A stretch of DNA of 50,395 nt. It comes from Alloascoidea africana. Taxonomy: Eukaryota; Ascomycota; Alloascoideomycetes; Alloascoideales; Alloascoideaceae. Location: contig JAKTTT010000097.1 in assembly GCA_030581615.1 (NCBI GenBank), forward strand, positions 1 through 50,395. Reading direction: 5' to 3'. The translations under genes were made by a program, and so were the position numbers. Positions 29,765 to 40,311 of this stretch are shown one piece after another (position 1 is the stretch's first letter; the number at the start of each line of letters is the position of its first letter). Under the pieces are notes generated by a model. That model was not told where the DNA came from. It saw only the letters and a program-made list of their open reading frames with translations, and ran no database searches.

Positions 29765-32000
29765 CTACACTCGAGTAGCAGTGTTGGTCTCTGGATATTC
29801 GTACAGCGTGTAGTAGTCCACGGTGCGGCCACCCAGAGCGTAAAGACCTTCTTTCCGGTGCTCACCGCCTCCCGGGGTCTTGAGCACATCCAGGATTCTC
29901 CCGAAGGGACACCAGAAATCAGTACAGTTATTCCAGATACCATAATCCGCAGGTCTTTTGCGGCTTTCGCGTCGCTTATTTTGAGAAATGGCCACAACAT
30001 CCTGAGCTGTAGCCACGAACTGGTCAACTCCGAGAAGTCGTAACAACCTGGACCAACAGGTCAGTTCGCCAGCATGTGCTCCTGCAATTGCAGCTCTCTG
30101 CTGCTGTAACTGCTGCTGTTGCTGTTGTTGATCGCTGCTAACCATTTCCGGAGGCAAACTGGAAAATGTCATTTGGTCTCCAAGCTTGTGTAGTGCGCTC
30201 GCTTCTAGGGAGGTGAGCCCACGAGCAATCTGAACCAGTTGGACAAAGACAAGTAATGTAACCCAGACAAACTGGAGAGCAGTCCAGGCTGCAACAAACA
30301 GGATGGAACGGGAGTGAAGGTATCCTTTACACAGGGTTTCTCCCACAAGACCACACTGGAACATATCACTGTCTTCAGGCACAATCTCCTGGAAATAGTA
30401 AGCCACGAGGGTCAAGTAAACGGGGATTGATAATTCTAAAAACACCAGAAATACCAAGAACATTCGATGGTTTCTAACCCCAATTTCATTGTGGACCCAG
30501 GGACAGTAATGATCAAACTTGGCGATCAGTTTCTGCGAAGCCTTGGAGTATCTGGACCGCAGAGGCTTTCTGACAAATGTGTTTATGCAAAAGTTTTTGG
30601 CGTCATATTTCCCCACCTCAATTAGTTCCTCGATCATCTTTTTCTGTTCAGTAATGCCTGATAGCTTGGGGACATAGCCTGGATCCATCAGCATGGAGCG
30701 GAAAAAGAATACGGCGACTCCCAGTATCAAAACAGGCAGCAGGATATTTAAAATCGTATGGGTTTGATAGGTCAGTGGGAAAACATGCGCTAGATAGGTA
30801 GCCATAACCCAAAACACAGAGCCCGAGAAGACTCCGGCAAGGAAAGGCGAGAAAGACAGTGCTGTTGCTCCTCTATAGGCATTCGGTAAGACCACTTTCC
30901 CCAGGAATACCAAAGTAGCGAGGATCGCAATGACGGAAATCAACAATGCAGGCAGTAAGTAAAAAGATCCCAATAGTTTAAACACAACCCCCAATAGCAC
31001 ATAGGGCACGAAAAAGCAAAGCAGATCGGTCACCTTTTTGGAAAAGATGATTCTCCGAGGCAGGCCATTTTCTAGCCGGCCGGCGTGGATCAGAGCAGCG
31101 GTCCAGCTGGCGGTACAATTCATCTCCGCGGCCATTTGGAAACAGCTCTTGCCGTCGTTTGTCTGAGCAAAGACATCCGAGCCTTCCTCGACCAGCAGCC
31201 GAAGCACGATTCTGTCTCCCTTCGTCAGCGCCCAGTGGACCGGGGTGAATCCGAGAGCGTCTCTGAGATTTGGATCGGCGCCCCATTTTAACAGCACGTT
31301 CACCGTCAGCGCATCGCTCTGGTAGGCGGCCCAGTGCAACGGCGTCCTGTCCTGGGTGTCCTGGGTGTCCACGGGCAGGTCCTGATGGAGCAGATATATG
31401 ACCAGCATCACGTTCGACGAGTGGACGGCCAATTGCAGCGCGTTGTAGCCCTGGCCGTCTGTTCGCAGAGGGTCCGCACCCTGCTGTATCAGAAAGTGCA
31501 CAATGTAGACGAGTCCGTATCGACAGGCCCAGTGCAACGGAGTGGCCTCCAGCTCGCCGCCCTTAGCGTCCACAACGGCCCCGTTGTCCACGAGTATCCG
31601 GCACGCGGTGAGATGGTTGTTGATGGCGGCCCAATGCAGTGCTGTTTCTCCTTTCTCGTTCGTGGCCTGGGCCGAAAGTTTTTGGTCCTTGAGCAGACTC
31701 GACAGTTTCGAAATGTCGCCGACCCGCGCAGCATCTATCAGGTCCGTGGCCTCTGGGTCTGGGTCTGTGGCATTTGCGGAACCTACAAAGGTCGTCCGAA
31801 TTGAACATTAGTAACGGGATAGAATATGTAATAGCATGTATATAAATGTATGTTTCCTTTTCTTTCGTACCTGAAGACCTCTTTGAAAAAGACGAATGAC
31901 CGGTTGAAGGAGACCGTGCAGAGCCCTGCGACGTGATGGTCTGTAGCTCCTGGGCCTGCGACAGGGTTTCTGATGAAATATCCAAGGGCTTTGGGCTCAT
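29765..32000 (-). CDS. AKR1: Ankyrin-repeat DHHC-type palmitoyltransferase Akr1
   Basis: Akr1 is a Golgi/endosomal protein S-acyltransferase, known for palmitoylating casein kinase Yck2 and acting in endocytosis and pheromone signalling. There are two exons, 31871-32000 and 29765-31782, with an 88-base intron (31783-31870; donor GTACGA, branch TTACTAAT, acceptor GTAG), giving 715 residues (S. cerevisiae 764). Ankyrin repeats span about residues 57-280 (ETALHWAAINNH, ATPLHWACRYG, RTPLHWAAYQS, FTPVHWALTKG). Hydrophobic helices follow, then the cysteine-rich domain with the catalytic DHYC at residues 467-470 (KFDHYCPWVHNEIG). Akr1 proteins typically have DHYC rather than DHHC, so this is normal. 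More helices and a short glutamine run (near residue 615) complete the protein. The SHE4 stop codon is only 108 bases upstream. Confidence 0.9.
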
Positions 32001-32108
32001 TTGTGAGAACTGGCTGGGGTGGATGGTTAGGGAAGCAAGCTGAGAAAAGGTGTGTGGCAGAGAGACAAAAAGGGCGGTGCTCCATGGGATGGGGCCATGG
32101 GGCCATGT

Positions 32109-34499
32109 CTACTCCACCACCAGCCGCTCCAGCTCCAAAACCATCTCGCGGACCTCCTCGTCCTGCTTGAGATAGTCGCCCGCGAGGCTCTGGAGCCCGC
32201 GGGATAGTCCCATCGCGTTGATCTGGGCGACCACCGGCTTTCGGTCCTGGTCGCCCACGTACGAAATGACGTTGATGAGCACCACCGTGGCTCGAGCGAT
32301 AAGCTCGTTGTCCTCGCCCTCGCACACCACCGCGACCAGCCTCTTGAGCAGCTTCTCGTTCTTCGCCAGCTTGGGCCCGGCCATCTCGTACTCGCTGAGC
32401 ATCGCGACGCCTCCCATCGCGGCCCGGGCGCAGTCGTGGTCCTCCATGTCCGTGAGCAGGCACAAAATCTCCAGCCTGCCCTCCGCGGGCTTCGTATTCT
32501 CCAGGAACTTGGCCGCACATTCGGGACTCATCATCAGGTTGCAAATGAGCTCGACGGCACTTCGCTGGACCAGCTCGTTGCTCGAGAGCCAGAGCTGCTC
32601 GAGATGCACGAACCCACCTCTCACAATGGCCGCTCGGCACTCGTCGTCCACGCTGGCTATATTCGTAAGTGCTAGTAGAGCCTCAAAGGCATCCAGCAAG
32701 GGGGCACTCTGTGCTGACTTTTGTCTAGACTCGTTGCTCAGATCCAACTGGATTAGTAAAGGTGGGATTGCGTCTATAGGCTTGGTCTTGGACCTCATTG
32801 CCAAGCTGGGGTTAACGCTAATGAGAATCTTTGCAAGTCCCGAAATGCCTACTTTGCGGAACTCATCGTCTATTGATCCCGACCTGATTCCTGCCAAAAG
32901 CGTGGTTATAGCTCCTTGTTTGACAAGTTCCGCGCGGGTTGTCTTATCCGTGGCAATTGAGGTGGTTAATTTCAACACCTGGCATCGACAACTGGTTGAT
33001 AACGAGGCGTGTTTGTTGGCGAGAATTTGGATAATGGAATGCTGAAAAAGTAGCCGCTTGTTGAATTTTTCCACTTTGGAATCGTCATCCTTTGCCACGC
33101 CCTTCCCCTTTTTCTGAAGTTCTGCGTAAGATTTTAGATTTTGAATCTGTTCTGCTTCTTTTGAAACGAGAGCGTTGTAACCTGTTATATTTGCAAGACA
33201 CGCAATTATCCCGTAAACAATCAAAGAATCGGATTGTTTTTTCAACTGATTCACCAGTAACTCGATAAGCGTTGAGTCGTTTCGGATCTTTTCACGCATT
33301 GGAATCTGAAGTGAAGAATATGCCAGTCCTTCAGAAGCGTATTGTAGAATTTCATGATCGTTTAGATGGGTTTCTTTCCCATTCACAATTGTCTCCAAGC
33401 TTTGGATGAAATAGTCGCATATGGTTCCAATTCCAACGGGTACTTTGATTTCCTCACTTGTCGTTGCATTCTCGTTGATTGTTTTCCACAGCTTTACCAA
33501 AATCAATCCACTGAGCACCTTGGTCAATAAATCCTGACTGTCCAATCCAAATAACAACAGTTGGAAGTATTTGTTCACTATTACGGTTTGGCACGCTTGA
33601 TCGCCACAACTGGCACTGGCACTGAGAAACTCCAAAGCGGCAATTGTTAGGCGGAAGGGGAAGAACTCTCTATCCAGTCGTAGATTTATCATAAAAGGTT
33701 TGTGGAAAACCTCTGTTGCCAAAGCTGGATTCAAGGGCCAAAGTTTAGACATGAATTTGAACACAATAACGAGCCGTTCGTCCTTATCCTCGTCCACTAA
33801 ATTCTCCACTGCCTGTGATACCACTTCGCCCGTTTGAACAGAGTCTTCTTTAAGAAATAGAGCCACCAGCATCATTACCTGTGCCGTGATCATTCTAGCT
33901 GTCTGTTTGGACTTTGTACTACCCCCGTAGAGTCTTTTGGAATCGTCACAGTCGACCAAGGGCAGAACGTTTGAAACGATAGTGGATTTGATCGACTTTG
34001 TCAATTTCTGTTTTGATTTCGCCGCATGGATCAACAATTGGAGATATCGACTGGTTTCTTCCAAATCAGTTTCAAATGAATCAGCTCTGGGGGTAGAATT
34101 CAAAATGCGTTGGTACTCTGTTTTAAGTCGTTTCGCTACAAATCGGAGAATCTCTTCAATGTTCTCAACATCATCACCATCATCAAGTAAAGTACCATAA
34201 TACTCTGTCCATTTTTTCTCCAGTTTTAATATTAACAGTAGACTTGTTGAAAAATTGCTGATTAAACAGGATTTGAAATGTTGTTTTGCCGATTCGCTCC
34301 CCTGAGTGGTTACAAAAGTGAAAAATAGGGACACCAGTGGGAGGTTCAACTTATGGTCAATGACTCTGGATGCTCTGGCCGTGCTTAAAACGGCATCCAA
34401 AGACGTGTTGAGTTCCTCCGTGGAAGGATTTTGCCTCAATAGCCCATCCAGTTTAGGCCTTTGCGCATTCTTATCATGGAGTACTTGCGAGATCCCCAT
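32109..34499 (-). CDS. SHE4: UCS-domain myosin chaperone She4
   Basis: She4 is the UNC-45/Cro1/She4 (UCS) protein that folds and activates class I and V myosins and is needed for actin organisation, endocytosis and ASH1 mRNA transport. The intronless frame encodes 796 residues, almost the S. cerevisiae length (789). It is all-helical with armadillo-like repeats. The C-terminal UCS region (about residues 450-780) shows family motifs such as ISGLAKILISVNP, ALLALTNIASVDDE, AVELICNLMMSPECA and GGVAMLSEYEMAGPKLAKN. Local GC content is higher in the last third of the coding sequence than in the rest, which also opens long antisense and out-of-frame readings there. The start is MGISQVL at 34499. Confidence 0.88.
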   Translation of the reverse strand: MGISQVLHDKNAQRPKLDGLLRQNPSTEELNTSLDAVLSTARASRVIDHKLNLPLVSLFFTFVTTQGSESAKQHFKSCLISNFSTSLLLILKLEKKWTEYYGTLLDDGDDVENIEEILRFVAKRLKTEYQRILNSTPRADSFETDLEETSRYLQLLIHAAKSKQKLTKSIKSTIVSNVLPLVDCDDSKRLYGGSTKSKQTARMITAQVMMLVALFLKEDSVQTGEVVSQAVENLVDEDKDERLVIVFKFMSKLWPLNPALATEVFHKPFMINLRLDREFFPFRLTIAALEFLSASASCGDQACQTVIVNKYFQLLLFGLDSQDLLTKVLSGLILVKLWKTINENATTSEEIKVPVGIGTICDYFIQSLETIVNGKETHLNDHEILQYASEGLAYSSLQIPMREKIRNDSTLIELLVNQLKKQSDSLIVYGIIACLANITGYNALVSKEAEQIQNLKSYAELQKKGKGVAKDDDSKVEKFNKRLLFQHSIIQILANKHASLSTSCRCQVLKLTTSIATDKTTRAELVKQGAITTLLAGIRSGSIDDEFRKVGISGLAKILISVNPSLAMRSKTKPIDAIPPLLIQLDLSNESRQKSAQSAPLLDAFEALLALTNIASVDDECRAAIVRGGFVHLEQLWLSSNELVQRSAVELICNLMMSPECAAKFLENTKPAEGRLEILCLLTDMEDHDCARAAMGGVAMLSEYEMAGPKLAKNEKLLKRLVAVVCEGEDNELIARATVVLINVISYVGDQDRKPVVAQINAMGLSRGLQSLAGDYLKQDEEVREMVLELERLVVE

Positions 34500-34531
34500 T
34501 CTTCGTCACAGCGGTGGAAAGACAAGTGGAT

Positions 34532-34547
34532 ACACACACACACACAC
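34532..34547 (+). repeat. CA dinucleotide microsatellite
   Basis: An uninterrupted run of eight AC units lies just upstream of the SHE4 start codon, in its 5' leader. Its length may vary between strains. Confidence 0.85.
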
Positions 34548-34633
34548 CAAAAAAGAGTTGGAGTTGGTTGGAGATGAGAGGGAGAGGCTACAGAACAGAA
34601 ACACAACTACACGATCGAGATTCGATGTATTTA

Positions 34634-34910
34634 CTACTTATCCTTCTTCATGAGTTTTATACAAGCTGGACAGTACCAGACGCCCTTTGGCGGTTCTTTC
34701 AAGCCCACGCAGTCGTAATGGAACCATTCGTATTTACAAGACGGATTATCGCAACCCACCATGTTTCCGAACGAGACCTGTTGGCAGAAACAGTACAAAG
34801 TCTCGCCTTCACCGCTCTCGCCCTTGGCCACTTCTTCCTCTTCTTGTGCTGGTTTGATTCCTTCCACGTAGGCCGGCGGCGTGTTTGCGGCCGACTGAGA
34901 CTGAGACTGA

Positions 34911-34941
<31 letters not shown>

Positions 34942-35138
34942 ATTGTGTCTGCGTCAGTGTCTTCTGTCGTTTCGTCGGCCTGCTGCTGCCATTCTGGACT
35001 GGAGTAGAGCCCCTGGACCGTGATGGAGTATTGTGCTGTCGTTTGAGTCCATGCTCTCTGCCCAAACCGTATCCGTTCCTCCTTGAGCCGAGTGGAGGCA
35101 GATTCTGTTGTTGCTGGCTCTGCTGTGACTGGCCTTGC

Positions 35139-35170
<32 letters not shown>

Positions 35171-35746
35171 GTGATGGTGCTGTAGTTGTCGCTGTTGTTG
35201 TTGCTGCTGCTGTTGATACAAGAGCTGTTGCTCTCTATCGCGCTCTCTGGCCTCTCGCTGTTGATCGCGTTGTGCTTGGGCTATTGTATTCTCGACGAGG
35301 TCGACGCCTTCGGGCAGGGGAGCCAGCATGCCCTCATCTTCCAGTTTCTTGATGTTGTTTTCGAGCCTCGCCAAGTGTTTACTAACAAGAAAAAGTGCAG
35401 TGTTGGCCAAAACGCATTTTTCTTCTTGCAACTGGCGGGCCTTTTCGAATTCCGTGCGTATCTTGGGATAGGCCTGCTGTTCCTTGGGATTCTCGGCAAG
35501 TGACCCGTTGGCCCTTATGAACTTGTGGATTTGATTATCTCGTTGTTGGATACGCTTACGCGTTTCGTAGAATTTTACATCTTTCTCCCGTAGCTCCTCC
35601 AGAAGATGGGTTATCTCCGCGGGGAGATTGGATACTAGAGGGAAACAGGAAAAGTCATTAGAATGAGGTCACTACATGTAAACACAGAAAACAAAGAGGC
35701 ACGTACTATCCTGAATATATTGGTCTAGCAGCGACGCAGCATCCAT
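34634..35746 (-). CDS. YNG2: ING-family PHD protein Yng2 (NuA4 acetyltransferase subunit)
   Basis: Yng2 is a core subunit of the NuA4 (piccolo) histone H4/H2A acetyltransferase and reads methylated H3K4. There are two exons, 35707-35746 and 34634-35634, with a 72-base intron (35635-35706; donor GTACGT, acceptor CTAG), giving 346 residues (S. cerevisiae 282). The spliced N-terminus [20 protein letters not shown] matches the ING helix start. The diagnostic [18 protein letters not shown], then [10 protein letters not shown], is Yng2-specific as I recall it. The C-terminal PHD finger (about residues 290-340) has all zinc ligands: [29 protein letters not shown] and WYCPAC. The middle is expanded by glutamine runs (35110-35265) and a SQ dipeptide run (34893-34946), likely disordered and length-variable. 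Confidence 0.92.
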
Positions 35747-37061
35747 GGGAGAGTCGTAGTATGGTGGCGTGGGACAGCAAAGCACTCAAAGGCTGTTTTT
35801 TTTTCGGGATGGTGAGTCAGCGCCTCAGGATTTGGCGGTGAAGCTGAGCTCGACCGGGTGCTCGCAACCGCACAGGACCAGCACGCCATCGCCACGAAGC
35901 AATCGGCCCTGGTACAGACGACCAACGGGTGCTTCTATCTACAATACGCTACAGATTGGCCACTCCCAAACGGCCCAGTTGGCGTTGAGTCCTGCTCTGT
36001 GCTCACAGCGATGGAGAGAACAAAGAAGAACTGATCTGTGCTGACGTATACGCCGAGGTGCCTGTATTTACGCGCACGCATATAACGGCGAGCAGTGATC
36101 CTCCACCAACAGATTCTTCATCACAGCCAGGCCCATGATTCCTGGCCCATTTTCCGATCGGACGGCGGGAAGAGACCAGATATGGGTTCTAGAAAAGATC
36201 ATCGTCTTGGTTTGCATGGCCGTGTCACTGGAAGCAGCCAGGGCTACGCCAAATTAGCACGAGCACAATATAGCTCGCTGCCAACCTAGAATTTTATTGT
36301 TTGTAATTTCCGTAACGTGTCTGGCATGGCGCCTTTCCCAGCTGATCTGGGTAAATATTCTCTCTCGAAAACGTGCCGTTGCGATGTGTTGGAAAGCGCT
36401 GGCTCGGATTGTGTCTCGTCAATAGGCCATTTTTGAATCCCACAACGAGCTCCCACGGCGCATGTCCCATCGATAAGCCCAGCTCCCAGACATTCAGCTG
36501 AAATTCACTGGATCTAGAGAATAACAGGCAGGTTGTAAATCCCTTGTGGCCGTGGCCGTGCAGTGGCTTTTACCAGGTATCATCCGATCTTGGGTCGTAT
36601 CGAGATCAGTTTTGTCTGCGTGCCTGTGACCCATTTACAGAAAGAGAGGTCTTGGAGTGGTTTAGATGAAAGCCGCGGGCTGATGAATACCGCTCTGGCT
36701 AAAAGAATTCTCTGGAGAATAGAATCCCGGACATGAAAGAGTAGCGCCAGCTCGGTTTTTTCCAGACAAGAAACACATTTCTGCAATTTTAATAGAACGA
36801 GATAAGCATAAACCATAAACCTTGATGACTACACATCGCATCAGATACTTGCATCTCAGCACCAGGAACCAGAACCAGACAAACCTGCAGCGATTTATTT
36901 CCTTTCTCACAAAAACCCCTCTATATTGTCTACGGATGACCTTGTTCCGAAACGTTTTTTTGACCAAACCCGTTGGATGGGGATCGGTTTGCTGTTACAG
37001 TATTAAAGATATATTTGGCGTGCTTTTTCCTCATGCCTGGAAAACATAGAACAGGTACAAA
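35747..37061. promoter_or_regulatory. Long divergent intergenic region YNG2 / Medusa-like gene
   Basis: This 1,315-base stretch lies between two divergent start codons. It has no credible gene. Such a long upstream region is typical of heavily regulated transcription-factor genes and probably serves the rightward gene. Confidence 0.55.
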
Positions 37062-38666
37062 ATGATTCCAGATCAAAGGTACAAAGTAAAGTCCAAACAG
37101 ATAAAAAAGACAAGACGTGGCATGTCAACAGAGCAAGCAGCTTATCCTCAGTTTTCTAATCCAATTTCTGAACAAACTTTTTTAAACAAAAAAATGGATA
37201 CCAACTGTTGGAACAATCACATTGATGATATTCCAATGTTTCATGCTTCATCAATTAATCCTTTCCCATCCATGGACCCTTGTTATTATCATGAAGCCGA
37301 ATCACAGCAACTGCTCTTAGATCTGAATCTTCAACAGTCGTATTATCCCAACTGCTCAGAACCAGATTTCGATTTACTATCTTTTGCAGATTACACCAAT
37401 CAAGAATTATTCAATCTAAATAATACAAATAAAGAAGTTTTAAACCGTTACAATTCGCAAAATTTTATGGACTTCTCGCTTCCATCCAGCTCAGCATTTC
37501 CCAATATCTCTGAAACTTTTCTATCGCCCCATCAGCGGGCTCTTGATGAAAATGGATCTACATATTGGCCTTCAGATTCAAGTCCTATTTGTGAGACAAC
37601 AGGTGAAACCAAAAGAATTGTTCCGTTGGTTAGTCAGAGAAATAATTCAAGTTCAAACTCGAACACAACCTCTCAGCGCCGAACTATTCCCTACCCTTCT
37701 GTTCCTGTTTTCTATTCTGCCGAGTCATACAATGTTCGAAACCTTCCTCCGCTAATCAGATGTTCTAGTTTTTTTTCCAATAACAACATAAATTCTCCAA
37801 TTTCTAGCTCTAAACAGATTATAAGGAATGCTTCAGAGCAAATCCAAGAACAAATCTTTTCTTATAACGAAGAAGACTTGATCCCTGTCCACTTACAAAT
37901 AATCGGGGTTTGGGATGAAGACATTTATAGCAATTGGACACCATCTGAAAAAAAGGATGGTCGAAGAATCATTAGATTCGAAAGATATCAGGATAATGAA
38001 AATGTTATTTTGAAAGTCTGTATTCCATCTCTTATACCAAAGGAAAATATATCAGCTAGCGCAGCCACAACAAAAGAGGAGACGCTACATCAAAATTTCA
38101 TAAATTGGCAATTGGATGAAGACGAATATTTGGAAGTTAGTTGTCTGGGATATTTCGATGATGATCCTTCACAAAAATCAAAGAGCCTAAAGTCTAGTCG
38201 AACCGAAAGCAAAAGCAAAAGCAAAAACCGATGCTTCCCGGATCACTGCATAACCAGTGTAGAGGTGATAAAACTGGTTGAACTGTTAGTTGGGGTTCAT
38301 TCGCTCCATCTACTCAGCAAAGCTGGAGGCAAACCTGATTCCAGTTCCAGAACGGTCAAAACCATTGAAACAACTTCAGATCTTCAAAAACGACAATCTG
38401 AAAGGCGGAAGGAGAGGGGCCGAATACGTTCAAATTTACTCCACTACTTTGAACCCAACATCCTTTCAAGAAGTTCAGCTTCAACATGCAGAAACAAAGT
38501 TTCAAGGAATGCAAGAGAAGAATTATTCTGGAGAGTGATGGGTTACACAAAACAAAAGCCTCGTATTTGTGAAAAAGAGCTTAAAATCATGAAATGGAAC
38601 AATTTGCGAAAGTCTTTACATAGAGCTATGCAGAGTTACTTTGTTGCAAAACGGTTTGTTTATTGA
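37062..38666 (+). CDS. Medusa/DUF7082-type transcriptional regulator
   Basis: This intronless frame encodes 534 residues. The first half is Ser/Asn/Pro-rich and disordered, with polar runs. The second half (about residues 270-525) matches my memory of the domain of Aspergillus Medusa (MedA), a developmental regulator: an N-terminal strand IGVWDEDIYSNWTPSEKKDG then RRIIRFERYQ; a middle with CFPDHCITSVEVIKLVELLV; and a C-terminal basic block RKERGRIRSNLLHYFEPNIL with ELFWRVMGYTKQKPRICEKE and WNNLRKSLHRAMQSYF. MedA-type proteins control conidiation, adhesion and biofilm genes in filamentous fungi. In a yeast a role in filamentation, adhesion or mating is possible but is inference. MIPDQRYK at 37062 is the first ATG; a later start at MSTEQAAY is possible. 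Large intergenic regions lie on both sides. Confidence 0.7.
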   Translation: MIPDQRYKVKSKQIKKTRRGMSTEQAAYPQFSNPISEQTFLNKKMDTNCWNNHIDDIPMFHASSINPFPSMDPCYYHEAESQQLLLDLNLQQSYYPNCSEPDFDLLSFADYTNQELFNLNNTNKEVLNRYNSQNFMDFSLPSSSAFPNISETFLSPHQRALDENGSTYWPSDSSPICETTGETKRIVPLVSQRNNSSSNSNTTSQRRTIPYPSVPVFYSAESYNVRNLPPLIRCSSFFSNNNINSPISSSKQIIRNASEQIQEQIFSYNEEDLIPVHLQIIGVWDEDIYSNWTPSEKKDGRRIIRFERYQDNENVILKVCIPSLIPKENISASAATTKEETLHQNFINWQLDEDEYLEVSCLGYFDDDPSQKSKSLKSSRTESKSKSKNRCFPDHCITSVEVIKLVELLVGVHSLHLLSKAGGKPDSSSRTVKTIETTSDLQKRQSERRKERGRIRSNLLHYFEPNILSRSSASTCRNKVSRNAREELFWRVMGYTKQKPRICEKELKIMKWNNLRKSLHRAMQSYFVAKRFVY

Positions 38667-40311
38667 CTTGAAAAAAGTTTGTTCTTGGTTTACTGAATAT
38701 ATATTGTGACAGTTCCATCTCCAACCCATTTTCTCCATGTCCTAACATACATCTCGTTGGAACAAAATTCTTTCTGGCTATTTCACCTTTCTTTTCTTTT
38801 TTACTATGAGCAATGGCTGAAGATGCTAGGTCCTAAGTTTATTACAAGCCTAAAAAAAACAACATCTGACAGCAGTTAGCCATCCATAATTTTGTAATCG
38901 CTTTTGTTTACACTGGCAATGGACTTTTCACTATATGATTTTCTATTTTATTTTCATCCAAGATTCTTTATTTTGCAATTAGGAGGCGTTCTTACAAGTC
39001 AAAATTTTTCACAGCTTGAATAAACAAAAACCACAAAAAAATTACCATCTTGGACAATAGTTAATATTAAAAAGCTACATATTAACTGTATGAGTATAAT
39101 GATCTATATGGAAAATGCCAAGTTCCTGCTTCAATCAAGCTCATCGAAATCAGGAAGATCCATTTCACCCTCACAGTCTTTCGTTGGCTCCTTTGCTTTC
39201 TTTCGGCTTATGCTTTCCCGGAAGCTACTTTCTGGACTATTCTCTCGGGAACTTTACCTTCTTTGGTTGTTCTCTCTTTAGTAAAACCATTATCAGATGT
39301 CGTAATCCTAAAAATTCAGCTAAATAATAATTTAGAAACCTGCTTCCATTGCAAAACTGTTTAAAATGAAGGAGGGATTTGGTCTTGACAGTGTGATAAA
39401 TCATTATCTAAACCTTCACATTTTCAAAAGTAGCTTGATATGCCTTTGTAGGACTTGGATGCCTTGCATTCTGTTTTTATTGACCAGGTTTAAATCGAGC
39501 TTTATTCGGGTTCCAATTGTTTTCACTCTCGGCCTTAAAACCATCAGTTTAACAACTGTATAGCTCAAAGAACAACTCAGTTAGCTTGATTTGGATCCCA
39601 CAATTCTTTGGGGGTATTGATATGGGCGATTATTTTGGTTTTAAGGTATTTCGAACACTTTACAAATCTTGACAACCGTTATACTATAGAGGCTTACACT
39701 GTCTACAAACTTTAGAATTAACATCTTTAGACAAGTGGAATACTCTTATTATGAACTGAATACATCTTATATGGGCCTAATGTTAATTCCTGGTAGAAGG
39801 AAAGAGCTCTTAACCTACTGTTCTCTATTGGATGCCGACACTTCTATGAAGGTTCCCTTGGGTGTGAAAAAAGGTACTCAATATTGAAGTATCACAAACA
39901 TGACCAATATTTAAGATCTTTTCGTGTCAAGCCTATATATTTCTATCCTTTTTGAACAATACTCGTTGCGCTTATCTAGTGAACAAAAAGCACATTGTGC
40001 GCAATGAACCCTCTTAAACCCACAATTATTGTGAGTAAAAATTCAAAGACACCACAATCTCTCTTTAAAAAGCATGAAATCTTTAACAACCATTTCCAGC
40101 TGGCCGCACCAGTTAATGCTTCGTGGATGGCTTACCTCGTCACTGCCCGCAGATGCTAGAATGGGCGAAATCTGAGAACACCCTCTCCACCATACTGACC
40201 GAGTCCTGCAAGACACCACCATTCTTTGGGGACCATTGAGTGTGCGATTCTGCCGGCTCGGCCTTCTAACCTAATCAAAGAACGAAAAAGCCACCAGAAG
40301 AAGAAACAAAA
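38667..40311. other. Long intergenic region with a possible gene relic
   Basis: This is 1,645 bases. The right end carries the promoter of the Rnt1-like gene. The middle, 39131-39530, reads like degraded coding sequence on the minus strand (listed separately). No other element is seen. Confidence 0.5.
39131..39530 (-). pseudogene. Possible decayed protein-coding gene
   Basis: On the minus strand several short readings look protein-like although no long frame exists. The best is a terminal piece KKAKEPTKDCEGEMDLPDFD ending in ELD and a stop at 39131, with a basic then acidic character common at protein C-termini. Upstream pieces such as AESENNWNPNKARFKPG and TTKEGKVPERIVQKVASGKA lie in other frames. 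I see no good splice sites joining them, so this looks like a host gene relic with several breaks. I do not recognise the family, and chance readings are a real alternative. Confidence 0.3.

Noticed and set aside
31783-32640. 285-codon minus-strand frame overlapping SHE4 and AKR1
   Set aside because: It is an out-of-frame reading through GC-rich SHE4 3' coding sequence and the AKR1 first exon; composition is Gly/Arg/Ala-rich with no recognisable domain.
39645-39693. tRNA-like stretch on the minus strand (TATAGTATAACGG, then GTTCGAA)
   Set aside because: It has D-arm-like and T-loop-like strings, but the spacing is too short for an anticodon arm and the acceptor ends do not pair, so no tRNA is called.
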